Shown here in pieces: positions 46,196 to 54,814 of a DNA stretch of 64,000 bases. A model generated the notes under the pieces. It ran no database searches and was not told where the DNA came from. It worked only from the letters and a program-made list of their open reading frames with translations. Positions within the stretch are counted from its first letter, which is position 1, and each line of letters opens with the position of its first letter. Source of the stretch: Streptomyces sp. SAJ15. GTDB lineage: Bacteria; Actinomycetota; Actinomycetes; Streptomycetales; Streptomycetaceae. The stretch spans positions 558,001 to 622,000 of the forward strand of contig NZ_NISY01000002.1 in NCBI RefSeq assembly GCF_007595705.1, written 5' to 3'. A program made the position numbers and the translations under genes.

Positions 46196-47080
46196 ATGAC
46201 CACGAAGCCCACCCCGACCTCGGTCCTGATCACCGGCTGTTCCTCCGGCATCGGCCGGGCCTGCGCGCTGCGGCTGCACCGGGCCGGGCACCGGGTGTAC
46301 GCGACCGCCCGCCGCCCCGACTCGATCAAGGACCTCGCCGGGGTCGGCATCCACACCCTGCCGCTGGACGTCACCGACGAGGAGAGCATGCGCGCGGCCG
46401 TGGCCGAGGTGGAGGCCGCGCACGGCTCCGTCGGGGCGCTGGTCAACAGCGCCGGCTACGCCCTGTCCGCGGTGGTCGAGGAGGCCGAACTCGACGAGGT
46501 GCGGCGACAGTTCGAGACCAACGTCTTCGGTCTGGTGCGGCTCAGCCAACTGGTGCTGCCGGGCATGCGCGCGGCCGGTGGCGGCACCGTCGTCAACGTC
46601 TCCTCCATCTTCGGCCGCTACGCCGTGCCCGGCTCCGGCTACTACAACGCCACCAAGCACGCCGTCGAGGCGCTCAGCGACGCGCTGCGACTGGAGACCG
46701 CCGCCTTCGGCGTCCGGGTGGTCCTCGTCGAGCCCGGCCCGGTGCGCAGCACCGAGTTCGGCGCCAAGTACGTGGAGAACGTGCGGAACCTCAAGCTCGC
46801 CGGCCGCGACTACGAGGAGTTCCGCCGCCAGACGGTCGACTACTTCGACGCCATCTACGGCGGCGGCCGCCGCACCCTGGCGGGCACCTTCGCCATCCAG
46901 TCGGACGACGTGGCCAGGACCGTGGAGCGGATCCTGCGCACCGCGCGGCCCCGTGCCCGCTACCCCGTGGGGTTCCTGGCGCACAGCACCCTCGCGCTGC
47001 GCCGCCTCGCCCCGGACTCGGTTTTCGACAACCTCTTCGTACGCCGCCTGTTCCCGGTCCCGCGCGGGCCGCGCTCTTGA
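46196..47080 (+). CDS. Classical SDR oxidoreductase
   Basis: A 294-residue NAD(P)-dependent enzyme. TGCSSGIGRACAL binds the cofactor, NVSSIFG includes the catalytic Ser, and YYNATKHAVEAL gives the YxxxK pair. The C-terminal extension (AHSTLALRRLAP...) resembles 17-beta-HSD-like SDRs. It probably oxidises or reduces an alcohol on the polyketide chain. The ATG at 46196 follows a weak GAGG. It is 20 bases upstream of the P450 gene. Confidence 0.88.
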   Translation: MTTKPTPTSVLITGCSSGIGRACALRLHRAGHRVYATARRPDSIKDLAGVGIHTLPLDVTDEESMRAAVAEVEAAHGSVGALVNSAGYALSAVVEEAELDEVRRQFETNVFGLVRLSQLVLPGMRAAGGGTVVNVSSIFGRYAVPGSGYYNATKHAVEALSDALRLETAAFGVRVVLVEPGPVRSTEFGAKYVENVRNLKLAGRDYEEFRRQTVDYFDAIYGGGRRTLAGTFAIQSDDVARTVERILRTARPRARYPVGFLAHSTLALRRLAPDSVFDNLFVRRLFPVPRGPRS

Positions 47081-47100
47081 CAGCAAGGAGAACCCCACCC

Positions 47101-48717
47101 ATGGCGACGACCACCATCCCTCAGCGCCGGCGCTCCCTCGCGCCCGGCCCCAAGGGCGTCCCCCTGCTGGGCAGCCTGGCGCACTGGAAGCGCAACACCG
47201 CGGAGTTCCTGCTGGGCCTGCAGCGTGACTACGGCGAGGTGGTGCGCATGCGGCTGGGCCCGATGACGGTGCATCAGGTCACTGGCCCGGACGCGGTGCG
47301 CCGGGTCCTGGTGGAGAACCACGCCAACTACGTCCGCGGCCCGCTGTACGAGCAGTTCGGCGTGGTCATGGGCAAGGGCCTGCTGACCACCGACGGCGAG
47401 TTCTGGCGCGGCCACCGCCGCGCGGTCCAGCCGGTCTTCCTCAAGCAGGCCGTCAACGACATCGTCCCCAACATCATCCAGGCCACCGAGGAGATGATGG
47501 AGGGCTGGGAGCGCAAGGCCGCCGCGGGCCAGCCGGTCGACCTGATGACCGACATGCTCAAGCTGACCCTGGTCACCCTGAGCCGCTCGCTGTTCGCCTA
47601 CGACATCAAGACCGAGACCCGGGTGCTGAAGCAGATCGTCGACGACGTCGTCGAGGTGATGTTCCGCCGCGGCAGCGCCTCCGAGATGCTGCCCTCCTGG
47701 GTGCCCACGGAGCGCAAGCGCAAGATCGAGCGGATCCACCGGGTCTTCGACCGGGTGGTGGCCGATGTGCGCCGGCGGTACGCGGAGACCGGCGAGGGTC
47801 CGCTGATCGCGCTGATGGAGCAGGCCGTCGACCCCGTCACCGGCCGCCCCTGGACCGACCAGCAGATCAAGGACGAGCTGCTCACGGTCTACCTGGCCGG
47901 CCACGAGACCACCGCGGTGTCGCTGTGCTGGACGCTGCTGTCGATCGCCTCCCACCCCAACGTGCAGGAGGAGCTGGACGCCGAGATCGCCACCGTGCTC
48001 GGCGGCGGACGGCCCGACGCGGACAACGCGGAGTCCCTCTCCTACACCCGCATGGTCGTCGACGAGAGCCTGCGGATGCACCCGCCGATCTGGATCTTCC
48101 CGCGGGCCGCCGTGGGGGCGGACCAGCTGGGCGGCTACGACATCGAGGCCGGCTCCTCGGTCCTGCTCTCCCCGCTCGTCACCCACCACAACCCGCGCTA
48201 CTGGGACAACCCGCTCGCCTTCGACCCGTACCGCTTCACCACCGAGGCCATCCGGCAGCGGCCCCGGCTGGCGTACTTCCCGTTCGGCTCCGGCCCCCGG
48301 CAGTGTGTGGGCAACTTCATGGCCCTGCTGGAGCTGCGGCTCATCGTGGCCATGGTCAACCAGCGGTTCAAGATCCAGCGGATCCCCGGCAGCTCGCTGC
48401 GGTACGGCTCGCCGGTGGTCTCGCTGCGCCCGCTCCAGGACGTCATGGTGACCGTGGTCCCGCGCGAGCGGACCGCGACCCCGGCGCGGCAACCCGCCCC
48501 GGCGCGCGTCCCGACCCCGGCGCGCGTCCCGACCCCGGCCGCGGGGGACACCGACGCGGGGACGGTCGACACGGGGACGGCCGACAGGGGGGCGGTCGAC
48601 GCCTCGGCCGGGACGACGGCCGACACGGGGGCGGTCGACGCCTCCCCCGGGACGACGGTCGACACCGCGGCGGCGGGGGACGCCCCGCCCGCCTCCTGCC
48701 CGCATCATCCCTCCTGA
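47101..48717 (+). CDS. Cytochrome P450 with a repetitive C-terminal tail
   Basis: A 538-residue P450. The I-helix AGHETTAV, ExxR in DESLRMHPP and the heme loop FPFGSGPRQCVG with Cys402 are complete, so it should be active with ferredoxin or other reductant partners. No ferredoxin gene is adjacent. ATG 47101 has AAGGAGAA upstream. Residues 459-538 are an unusual low-complexity extension: RVPTPA occurs twice, and a 13-residue unit (AVDASAGTTADTG / AVDASPGTTVDTA) is repeated with a 39-base period. Position as the last structural gene suggests a late oxidation of the lipid. Confidence 0.92.
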   Translation: MATTTIPQRRRSLAPGPKGVPLLGSLAHWKRNTAEFLLGLQRDYGEVVRMRLGPMTVHQVTGPDAVRRVLVENHANYVRGPLYEQFGVVMGKGLLTTDGEFWRGHRRAVQPVFLKQAVNDIVPNIIQATEEMMEGWERKAAAGQPVDLMTDMLKLTLVTLSRSLFAYDIKTETRVLKQIVDDVVEVMFRRGSASEMLPSWVPTERKRKIERIHRVFDRVVADVRRRYAETGEGPLIALMEQAVDPVTGRPWTDQQIKDELLTVYLAGHETTAVSLCWTLLSIASHPNVQEELDAEIATVLGGGRPDADNAESLSYTRMVVDESLRMHPPIWIFPRAAVGADQLGGYDIEAGSSVLLSPLVTHHNPRYWDNPLAFDPYRFTTEAIRQRPRLAYFPFGSGPRQCVGNFMALLELRLIVAMVNQRFKIQRIPGSSLRYGSPVVSLRPLQDVMVTVVPRERTATPARQPAPARVPTPARVPTPAAGDTDAGTVDTGTADRGAVDASAGTTADTGAVDASPGTTVDTAAAGDAPPASCPHHPS

Positions 48718-48769
48718 CCGGCTCCGGCCCCCGTCGCCGTGTCCGCAGGTGGGCGCGGTGACGGGGGTC

Positions 48770-48810
48770 GTTCACGGTGAACGCGAGACGCCTCAGCGGC
48801 AGGTGTTCAC
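48770..48810 (+). promoter_or_regulatory. Candidate TetR operator: GTTCACGGTGAAC palindrome plus half-site
   Basis: A perfect 13-base palindrome GTTCAC-G-GTGAAC occurs at 48770-48782, with a further GTTCAC half-site at 48805-48810, in the 163-base gap just before the TetR gene. TetR proteins commonly bind palindromes in their own promoters. It is a prediction only. Confidence 0.5.
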
Positions 48811-48880
48811 CAAACCTATGGCTGTATCGTGAAGCCGGGCGCCGTGAGGGGCTCGGTGGGCGAAGACGAGGGGGAAGCGC

Positions 48881-49624
48881 ATGTCCCAGGGGGACGCGCC
48901 GGTCGTGTCGTACACCCGGCGCGAGCGACTGCGGATCGCCACCATCCGCGAGATCAAGGACGTGGCGCGGGAGCTGCTGGTCCAGCAGGGGCCGGAGAAC
49001 GTGACGATACGGGCCATCGCCCGGGACATGGGCATGACCGCCCCGGCCGTCTACCGCTACTTCACCAGCCGTGACGCCCTGATCATGGCGCTGCGGGCGG
49101 ACATCTTCGCCGAGATGGCGGAGCGGGTCCGGGTGATGACCGAGGCGCTCCCCGCGGACGACCCCGGCCGACGGCTGATCGCCGCCGCGCGGGCGCTGCG
49201 CGCCTGGGCGCTGCGGAACCCGCACGAGTTCGGGCTGGTGCTCGGCCCCTGGACACAGGGTCTCGGCCGGTCCGGCGCCCGGCCGGATCCGGAGACCGGC
49301 TGGTCCGTCTTCGGCTCGCTCTGGTCCGACCTGTTCGAGGACCTGTGGCGGGTCCGGCCGTGGCCCGTGCCCGAGGTGGCCGAGCTGGAACCGGCGCTGG
49401 TGGAGCAGTTGCGCGGGCTCAGCGAGGCCCAGGAGATCACGCTCCCCACCGGCGCCATCGCCGTCATGCTGCGCTGCTGGGTGCGGCTCTACGGGCTGAT
49501 GTGCCTGGAGACCCTGGGCTTCATGTCGTTCGCGCTGGCCGACGGGGAGGCGTTCTTCGAGCGCGAGTTGCTGGACCTCACCCGGGTCGTGGGCATCGAG
49601 GACCTGTTCGAACGGGAGGCGTAG
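48881..49624 (+). CDS. TetR-family transcriptional regulator
   Basis: A 247-residue regulator. The N-terminal HTH is VTIRAIARDMGMTAPAVYRYFTSRDALI; the C-terminal domain (about 85-240, FGLVLGPWTQ, WVRLYGLMCLETLGF) matches the WHG-type TetR C-terminus. It has an ATG at 48881 and is the last gene of the polyketide cluster before the hopanoid operon. The palindrome upstream suggests autoregulation. Whether it controls the PKS, the hopanoid genes or both is inferred from location. Confidence 0.9.
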   Translation: MSQGDAPVVSYTRRERLRIATIREIKDVARELLVQQGPENVTIRAIARDMGMTAPAVYRYFTSRDALIMALRADIFAEMAERVRVMTEALPADDPGRRLIAAARALRAWALRNPHEFGLVLGPWTQGLGRSGARPDPETGWSVFGSLWSDLFEDLWRVRPWPVPEVAELEPALVEQLRGLSEAQEITLPTGAIAVMLRCWVRLYGLMCLETLGFMSFALADGEAFFERELLDLTRVVGIEDLFEREA

Positions 49625-49740
49625 GGACTCCCCACGGACGGCTCCACAAGCGAAGGCGTAAGCTGGACCGGTGCCCATTCGGGCCGCGCCGGGACCGTCG
49701 CCCGCTCACCCCGTTCCAGGTGAGCGGAGGTGAGCGGTCA

Positions 49741-49760
49741 GCCGCCCTTGACAGGGCGGC
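49741..49760. terminator. Hairpin in the TetR-hopanoid gap, containing TTGACA
   Basis: GCCGCCCT at 49741-49748 pairs with AGGGCGGC at 49753-49760 around a TGAC loop. It may terminate the TetR transcript. The TTGACA it contains is probably coincidental. Confidence 0.5.
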
Positions 49761-49915
49761 GCGGCGTGTCCGCTTCGTGCCGATCCTGTTAACCGGTGTA
49801 GAACGGGGGATGTGACGGCATTGGCTTCACGGCCCACCTCCAGCGCTCCCACTGGGCCCGGTCGACCGCTCCCGCGCGGAGGCGCGGTCCTCGTCCGTAT
49901 GCCTGGCTGTCCACA

Positions 49916-50974
49916 GTGACCGGGGAGGACGAGCGCAGCGGGTCCTCCCTCGAGTCTCCTACGTCGCACGAGTACGCCATGCCCCACGGCCGCTCCGGCG
50001 ATCCGACGACCGGCGGCCGCCCCGTGCCCGGGCGCCCGGTCCGCGCCGCCGCACGCCCACGGCTCGGCCCCGACCAGCGGCCCGACGCGCAGGCGCACAC
50101 CCGAGCCCTGCTCGGCAAGGCCGACCGCGAGAACTTCCCGGTCGCGCCGTTCTTCCTGCCGCGGGCCTGGCGCACCGACCTGATGGCGGTCTACGGCTAC
50201 GCCCGGCTCGTCGACGACATCGGCGACGGCGACCTGGCCCCGGGAGGCACCGACGCCGCCCTGCTCGGCGTCGACCCCGAGCGGGCCGCCGACCGGCTGG
50301 CGCTGCTGGACGCCTTCGAGGCCGACCTGTGGCGCGTCTTCGCCGCCACCGGCGAGTCGCCCCGCCACCCGCTGCTGCGGGCGCTGCGCCCCACCGTCCG
50401 TCGCTGCGGGCTCACCCCCGGCCCCTTCCTGGGGCTGATCGAGGCCAACCGACAGGACCAGCGGGTCCGCCGCTACGCCACCTACCAGGAGCTGCTCGAC
50501 TACTGCGAGCTGTCCGCCAACCCCGTCGGCCGGCTGGTGCTGGGCATCACCGGCACCACCAGCCCGGAGCGCGTCCGACACTCGGACGCCGTCTGCACCG
50601 CCCTCCAGATCGTCGAGCACCTCCAGGACGTGGCCGAGGACCTCGGCCGCGACCGCGTCTACCTCCCCGCCGAGGACATGGCGCGTTTCTCCGTCACCGA
50701 GGCCGACCTGGCCGCGCCGAAGGCGAACGCCTCGGTGCGCGCGCTGGTCGCCTTCGAGGCGGAACGCGCCCGGGACCTGCTGGACGAAGGCAGCCCGCTG
50801 GTGGGTAGCGTCGACGGCCGGCTCAGACTGCTGCTCGCCGGTTTCGTGGCGGGCGGCCGAGCCGCGCTGCGCGCGGTCGCCACCCGGGGACACGACGTCC
50901 TCGCTGGACCTCCCAAGCCCACCAAGCTCAGCGTGCTGCGCGAGGTGGGGGCGACACTGCGAAGAGAGAGGTGA
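49916..50974 (+). CDS. hpnC: HpnC, squalene-forming hopanoid enzyme
   Basis: A 352-residue prenyltransferase-fold enzyme. RENFPVAPFFLPRAWR, the first Asp-rich site YARLVDDIGDG and the second site in EHLQDVAEDLGRDRVYLPAED define HpnC/HpnD-type squalene biosynthesis proteins. In the three-gene pathway HpnD makes presqualene diphosphate, HpnC converts it to hydroxysqualene and HpnE reduces that to squalene. GTG 49916 is used; ATG 49979 is an alternative, since neither has a good ribosome binding site and the first 60 residues are variable. hpnD overlaps its end by 4 bases. Confidence 0.9.
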   Translation: MTGEDERSGSSLESPTSHEYAMPHGRSGDPTTGGRPVPGRPVRAAARPRLGPDQRPDAQAHTRALLGKADRENFPVAPFFLPRAWRTDLMAVYGYARLVDDIGDGDLAPGGTDAALLGVDPERAADRLALLDAFEADLWRVFAATGESPRHPLLRALRPTVRRCGLTPGPFLGLIEANRQDQRVRRYATYQELLDYCELSANPVGRLVLGITGTTSPERVRHSDAVCTALQIVEHLQDVAEDLGRDRVYLPAEDMARFSVTEADLAAPKANASVRALVAFEAERARDLLDEGSPLVGSVDGRLRLLLAGFVAGGRAALRAVATRGHDVLAGPPKPTKLSVLREVGATLRRER

Positions 50975-51933
50975 GCCGGACCGTGAACGGATCGGGGCAC
51001 GTGTCCGCGCCCGTACTCGCGGCGTACCGTTACTGCGAGGCCGTGACCGGGGTACAGGCCCGTAACTTCGCCTATGGCATCAGGCTGCTGCCGACCGAGA
51101 AGCGACACGCCATGTCCGCGCTGTACGCCTTCTCGCGCCGGGTCGACGACATCGGCGACGGACCGCTGGACGCCGCCGCCAAGCGGGCCCGGCTGACCGA
51201 CACCCGCGCGGTGCTCGACCGCATCCGGGACGGCCGGATCGCCGAGGACGACACCGACCCGGTGGCGGTCGCCCTCGCCCACGCCGCCCGCCGCTTCCCG
51301 ATCCCGCTGGACGGGCTGGACGAGCTGATCGACGGCGTGCTGATGGACGTCTCCGGCGAGCGCTACGAGACCTGGGACGACCTGAAGGTGTACTGCCGCT
51401 GCGTGGCCGGCGCCATCGGCCGGCTCTCGCTCGGGGTCTTCGGCACCCTGCCGGGCGCGCGGGACGCCGAGCGCGCCGCCGAGTACGCCGACACGCTTGG
51501 CCTGGCGCTCCAACTGACCAATATCCTCAGGGACGTTCGCGAGGACGCGGCCAGTGGGCGCGGCTACCTGCCCGCCGAGGACCTGGCCAAGTTCGGCTGC
51601 CCGCCGGCCTTCCTCACCTCCGTCGCACCACCGGAGGCCGACTTCACCGGCCTGGTGCACTTCGAGGTGCGGCGGGCCAGGGCGCTGTTCGCCACCGGCT
51701 TCCGGCTGCTGCCCATGCTGGACCGGCGCAGCGGCGCCTGTGTGGCGGCCATGGCGGGCATCTACCGGCGGCTGTTGGAGCGCATCGCCCGCGATCCGGC
51801 AGCCGTGCTACGCGGCCGGGTCTCACTGCCCGGCCATGAGAAGGCGTACGTCGCGGTGCGCGGGCTGGCCGGGATGGACGCCCGGCTGGTCGCCCGACAA
51901 CACGCCCGGGGACCGAGGGGAGAGCTGCGTTGA
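50971..51933 (+). CDS. hpnD: HpnD, presqualene diphosphate synthase
   Basis: A 320-residue enzyme coupling two FPP molecules into presqualene diphosphate. First Asp-rich motif FSRRVDDIGDGPLD and second in LTNILRDVREDAASGRGYLP. The sequence around ALYAFSRRVDDI is highly characteristic. GTG at 50971 overlaps hpnC (GTGA), so expression is coupled. Confidence 0.93.
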   Translation: MSRTVNGSGHVSAPVLAAYRYCEAVTGVQARNFAYGIRLLPTEKRHAMSALYAFSRRVDDIGDGPLDAAAKRARLTDTRAVLDRIRDGRIAEDDTDPVAVALAHAARRFPIPLDGLDELIDGVLMDVSGERYETWDDLKVYCRCVAGAIGRLSLGVFGTLPGARDAERAAEYADTLGLALQLTNILRDVREDAASGRGYLPAEDLAKFGCPPAFLTSVAPPEADFTGLVHFEVRRARALFATGFRLLPMLDRRSGACVAAMAGIYRRLLERIARDPAAVLRGRVSLPGHEKAYVAVRGLAGMDARLVARQHARGPRGELR

Positions 51934-52012
51934 TCCGAACCGTCCGGCACAAGCGGCGGGCAACCCTCCGCCGCGGCCGCACGTCCCAGTCCACGAGTGA
52001 GGGGGTGGACAC

Positions 52013-53524
52013 ATGACGACACACACCACGCGCACCGACCGGCACCGGACGCACGCGACAGGCCGTCCCGAGGGGGCGGCCGCCGTGGTTGTCGGCGGGG
52101 GACTGGCCGGCACCACCGCGGCGCTGGCGCTCGCCGACGCCGGAGTGCGCGTCACCCTTCTCGAGGGCCGGCCTCGCCTGGGCGGCCTCGCCTTCTCCTT
52201 CCGTCGCGACTCCCCGGCCGGCGAACTGAGCGTCGACAACGGCCAGCACGTCTATCTGCGCTGCTGCACCGCCTACCGCTGGTTCCTGGACCGCGTCGAC
52301 GCGTCCCGGCTCGCTCCGCTCCAGAGCACCCTGGACGTGCCGGTGCTCGACCCCGGGGCGCGGCGCGGGACCGGCGCGGCCCACGGCCCGCGGCTCGGCC
52401 GGATCCGCCGCGCCCCGCTGCCGGTGCCGCTGCACCTGGCCCCCAGCCTGGCCGGCTATCCGCACCTGTCCCTGACCGAGCGGGCCAAGGTCGGCCGGGC
52501 CGCACTCGCCCTCCGGGGGCTCGACCCCGCCGACCCGGCCCTGGACGGGGTGGACTTCGCCAGCTGGCTGCGCCGCCACGGCCAGTCGCCGCGCGCCGTC
52601 GAGGCGCTGTGGGACCTGATCGGCGTCGCCACCCTCAACGCCACCGCCGCGCACGCCTCGCTCGGCCTTGCCGCCATGGTCTTCAGGACCGGGCTGCTCT
52701 CCGACCCGGCCGCCGCGGACATCGGCTGGGCGCACGCCCCCCTCGGCGAGCTGCACGACACCCGGGCCGGCGCCGCCCTCGACACGGCCGGCGTACGCAC
52801 CCTGCTGCGCACCCGGGCCGGCGCCCTCACCCGCACCGAGGCCGGCCGCTGGAGCGTGGCGGTCCAGGGCGGGACCGGCGCCGAGACGCTGGAGGCCGAC
52901 GCCGTGGTGCTGGCCGTCCCGCAGCGCGAGACCCACGCCCTGCTGCCCGAGGGCGCGCTGGACGACCCGGACCGGCTGCTGCGGATCGGCACGGCGCCCA
53001 TCCTGAACCTGCACGTCGTCTACGACCGGACCGTGCTGCGCCGCCCCTTCTTCGCGGCCGTCGGCAGCCCGATCCAGTGGGTCTTCGACCGCACCGACTC
53101 CTCCGGGCTCGCCGCCCCCGCGAGCGGGGGCCCGGCCGGACAGTATCTGGCGGTCTCCCAGTCCGCCGCCCACGACGACATCGACCGTCCCGTCGCCGAG
53201 CTGCGCGAGCGCTACCTGCCCGAGCTGGCGCGGCTGCTGCCGGCCGCCCGCCGCGCGGTGGTCCGGGACTTCTTCGTCACCCGGGAGCGCACGGCCACGT
53301 TCGCCCCCACCCCCGGGGTCGGCCGGCTGCGGCCGTCCGCCCCCACCAACGCGCCCGGCCTCTACCTGGCCGGCGCGTGGACCGCCACCGGATGGCCCGC
53401 GACCATGGAGGGCGCCGTGCGCAGCGGACTGACCGCCGCCGGCGAGGCGCTCGCCGCCCTGGGCCGCCCACATGAGAACCCTCTCCCCGCCCTGCGTGGG
53501 GTGACCCCCGAGGAGGCGGCATGA
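52013..53524 (+). CDS. hpnE: HpnE, hydroxysqualene-reducing flavoprotein
   Basis: A 503-residue FAD amine-oxidase-fold protein. AAVVVGGGLAGTTAALALAD and GAWTATGWPATMEGAVRSG bracket the FAD domain; the N-terminal DNGQHVYLRCC is typical of HpnE. It reduces hydroxysqualene to squalene as the last step before cyclisation. ATG 52013 is preceded by GAGGGGG. The gene lies 79 bases after hpnD and overlaps the polyprenyl synthase gene (ATGA). Confidence 0.92.
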   Translation: MTTHTTRTDRHRTHATGRPEGAAAVVVGGGLAGTTAALALADAGVRVTLLEGRPRLGGLAFSFRRDSPAGELSVDNGQHVYLRCCTAYRWFLDRVDASRLAPLQSTLDVPVLDPGARRGTGAAHGPRLGRIRRAPLPVPLHLAPSLAGYPHLSLTERAKVGRAALALRGLDPADPALDGVDFASWLRRHGQSPRAVEALWDLIGVATLNATAAHASLGLAAMVFRTGLLSDPAAADIGWAHAPLGELHDTRAGAALDTAGVRTLLRTRAGALTRTEAGRWSVAVQGGTGAETLEADAVVLAVPQRETHALLPEGALDDPDRLLRIGTAPILNLHVVYDRTVLRRPFFAAVGSPIQWVFDRTDSSGLAAPASGGPAGQYLAVSQSAAHDDIDRPVAELRERYLPELARLLPAARRAVVRDFFVTRERTATFAPTPGVGRLRPSAPTNAPGLYLAGAWTATGWPATMEGAVRSGLTAAGEALAALGRPHENPLPALRGVTPEEAA

Positions 53525-54618
53525 GCACCATGACCCAGAACAGAGGAGAGCCCGTGACCCCGGTGACCCCCGCCGTCGACTCCGCGGCCGTCGCCGCGCT
53601 GCTGGAGCGCGGTCGGACGCTCGCCACACCGGTGCTGCGCGCGGCCGTGGGCCGACTGGCGGCACCCATGGACGCGGTCGCGGCGTACCACTTCGGCTGG
53701 ATCGACGCCGCGGGCCGGCCGTCCGCCGGCGACAGCGGCAAGGCGGTCCGCCCGGCGCTGGCGCTGATCTCCGCCGAGGCCGCGGGGGCGCCGCCCGAGA
53801 CCGGCATCCCCGGCGCGGTCGCGGTCGAGCTGGTGCACAACTTCTCGCTGCTCCACGACGACCTGATGGACCGGGACGAGCAGCGCCGCCACCGGGACAC
53901 CGTGTGGAAGGTGCACGGACCGGCCCAGGCCATCCTCGTCGGCGACGCGCTCTTCGCGCTGGCCAACGAGATACTGCTGGAGCTGGGCACCGCGGAGGCG
54001 GGGCGCGCCACCCGGAGGCTGACCGCCGCCACCCGCAGGCTCATCGACGGCCAGGCCCAGGACATCTCCTACGAACACCGGGAGCGGGTCACCGTCGAGG
54101 AGTGTCTGGAGATGGAGGGCAACAAGACCGGCGCGCTGCTGGCCTGCGCCACCTCCATCGGCGCGGTTCTGGGCGGCGCGGACGACCACACCGCCGACAC
54201 CCTGGAGCGCTACGGCTACCACCTCGGCCTCGCCTTCCAGGCCGTCGACGACCTGCTCGGGATCTGGGGCGACCCCGAGGCCACCGGCAAGCAGACCTGG
54301 AGCGATCTGCGGCAGCGCAAGAAGTCGCTGCCCGTCGTCGCCGCCCTGGCCGCCGGCGGAGCGGCCTCCGAGGAGCTCGCCGAGCTGCTGGCGGCCGACG
54401 CCAAGCAGCCCGACTCGGAGTTCGCCGACTTCGACGAGGAGGAGTTCGCCACCCGCGCGGCGCTGATCGAGCGGGCGGGCGGACGCGACTGGACCTCCCA
54501 GGAGGCCCGCCGCCAGCACGCCACGGCGGTCTCCGCGCTGAGCGAGGTGCGGCTGCCCGAGACGGTCCGGGCGCAGCTCGTGGCGCTCGCCGACTTCGTG
54601 GTCGTACGAGAGAGATGA
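53521..54618 (+). CDS. Trans-polyprenyl diphosphate synthase
   Basis: A 365-residue prenyl synthase. The first aspartate motif is LLHDDLMDRDEQRR (DDxxD). The second, QAVDDLLGIWGD, reads DDLLG rather than DDxxD. Its place between squalene-forming genes and shc suggests it makes FPP for squalene synthesis, though GGPP-type chain lengths cannot be excluded from sequence. The ATG at 53521 overlaps hpnE. Confidence 0.9.
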   Translation: MSTMTQNRGEPVTPVTPAVDSAAVAALLERGRTLATPVLRAAVGRLAAPMDAVAAYHFGWIDAAGRPSAGDSGKAVRPALALISAEAAGAPPETGIPGAVAVELVHNFSLLHDDLMDRDEQRRHRDTVWKVHGPAQAILVGDALFALANEILLELGTAEAGRATRRLTAATRRLIDGQAQDISYEHRERVTVEECLEMEGNKTGALLACATSIGAVLGGADDHTADTLERYGYHLGLAFQAVDDLLGIWGDPEATGKQTWSDLRQRKKSLPVVAALAAGGAASEELAELLAADAKQPDSEFADFDEEEFATRAALIERAGGRDWTSQEARRQHATAVSALSEVRLPETVRAQLVALADFVVVRER

Positions 54619-54728
54619 TCGCCATCAGCCGCATCGCCTCCGGCCGTATCGCCGTCAGCCGCATCGCCACCAGTCGTGTCGTCCTCGGCCGTACCGCCGT
54701 CGACGGCGTCGCCACCCATCGCATATAG
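54615..54728 (+). CDS. 37-residue ORF made of pentapeptide repeats
   Basis: An ATG at 54615 overlaps the stop of the polyprenyl synthase gene (ATGA), with GAGAGAG directly before it. The product after M-I-A is built from five-residue units (ISRIA, SGRIA, VSRIA, TSRVV, LGRTA, VDGVA). It may be a genuine small basic peptide or an accidental open frame across a repeat. No homologue is known to me. Coding status is uncertain. Confidence 0.35.
   Translation: MIAISRIASGRIAVSRIATSRVVLGRTAVDGVATHRI
54624..54725 (+). repeat. 15-bp tandem repeat array between polyprenyl synthase and shc
   Basis: Six full units and part of a seventh run from 54624 to 54725, of the form ATCAGCCGCATCGCC with variation. 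Units begin at 54624, 54639, 54654, 54669, 54684, 54699 and 54714. All stay in frame with the coupled ATG at 54615. Confidence 0.85.
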
Positions 54729-54740
54729 CTCGCAGTCGCC

Positions 54741-54767
54741 GGCCGGCGCCCCCGCGGGGCGCCGGCC
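54741..54767 (+). terminator. Strong hairpin upstream of shc
   Basis: GGCCGGCGCCCC pairs perfectly with GGGGCGCCGGCC around a three-base loop. It lies 48 bases before the shc start, without a T-run. It may cause partial termination, stabilise the upstream mRNA or act as a processing site within the hopanoid operon. Confidence 0.6.
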
Positions 54768-54814
54768 GACGGAAACCCCATTTCGGCAGAGATCTCGCAC
54801 TGCAAGGGGAAACC

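Noticed and set aside
49748..49753. TTGACA as a -35 element before hpnC
   Set aside because: The bases form part of a perfect hairpin (49741-49760), and no matching -10 is found at 16-18 bases.
54619..54814. Minus-strand Gly/Asp repeat ORF opposite the 15-bp repeat
   Set aside because: The repeat produces an open frame on both strands. The minus frame lacks a ribosome binding site and runs against the operon.
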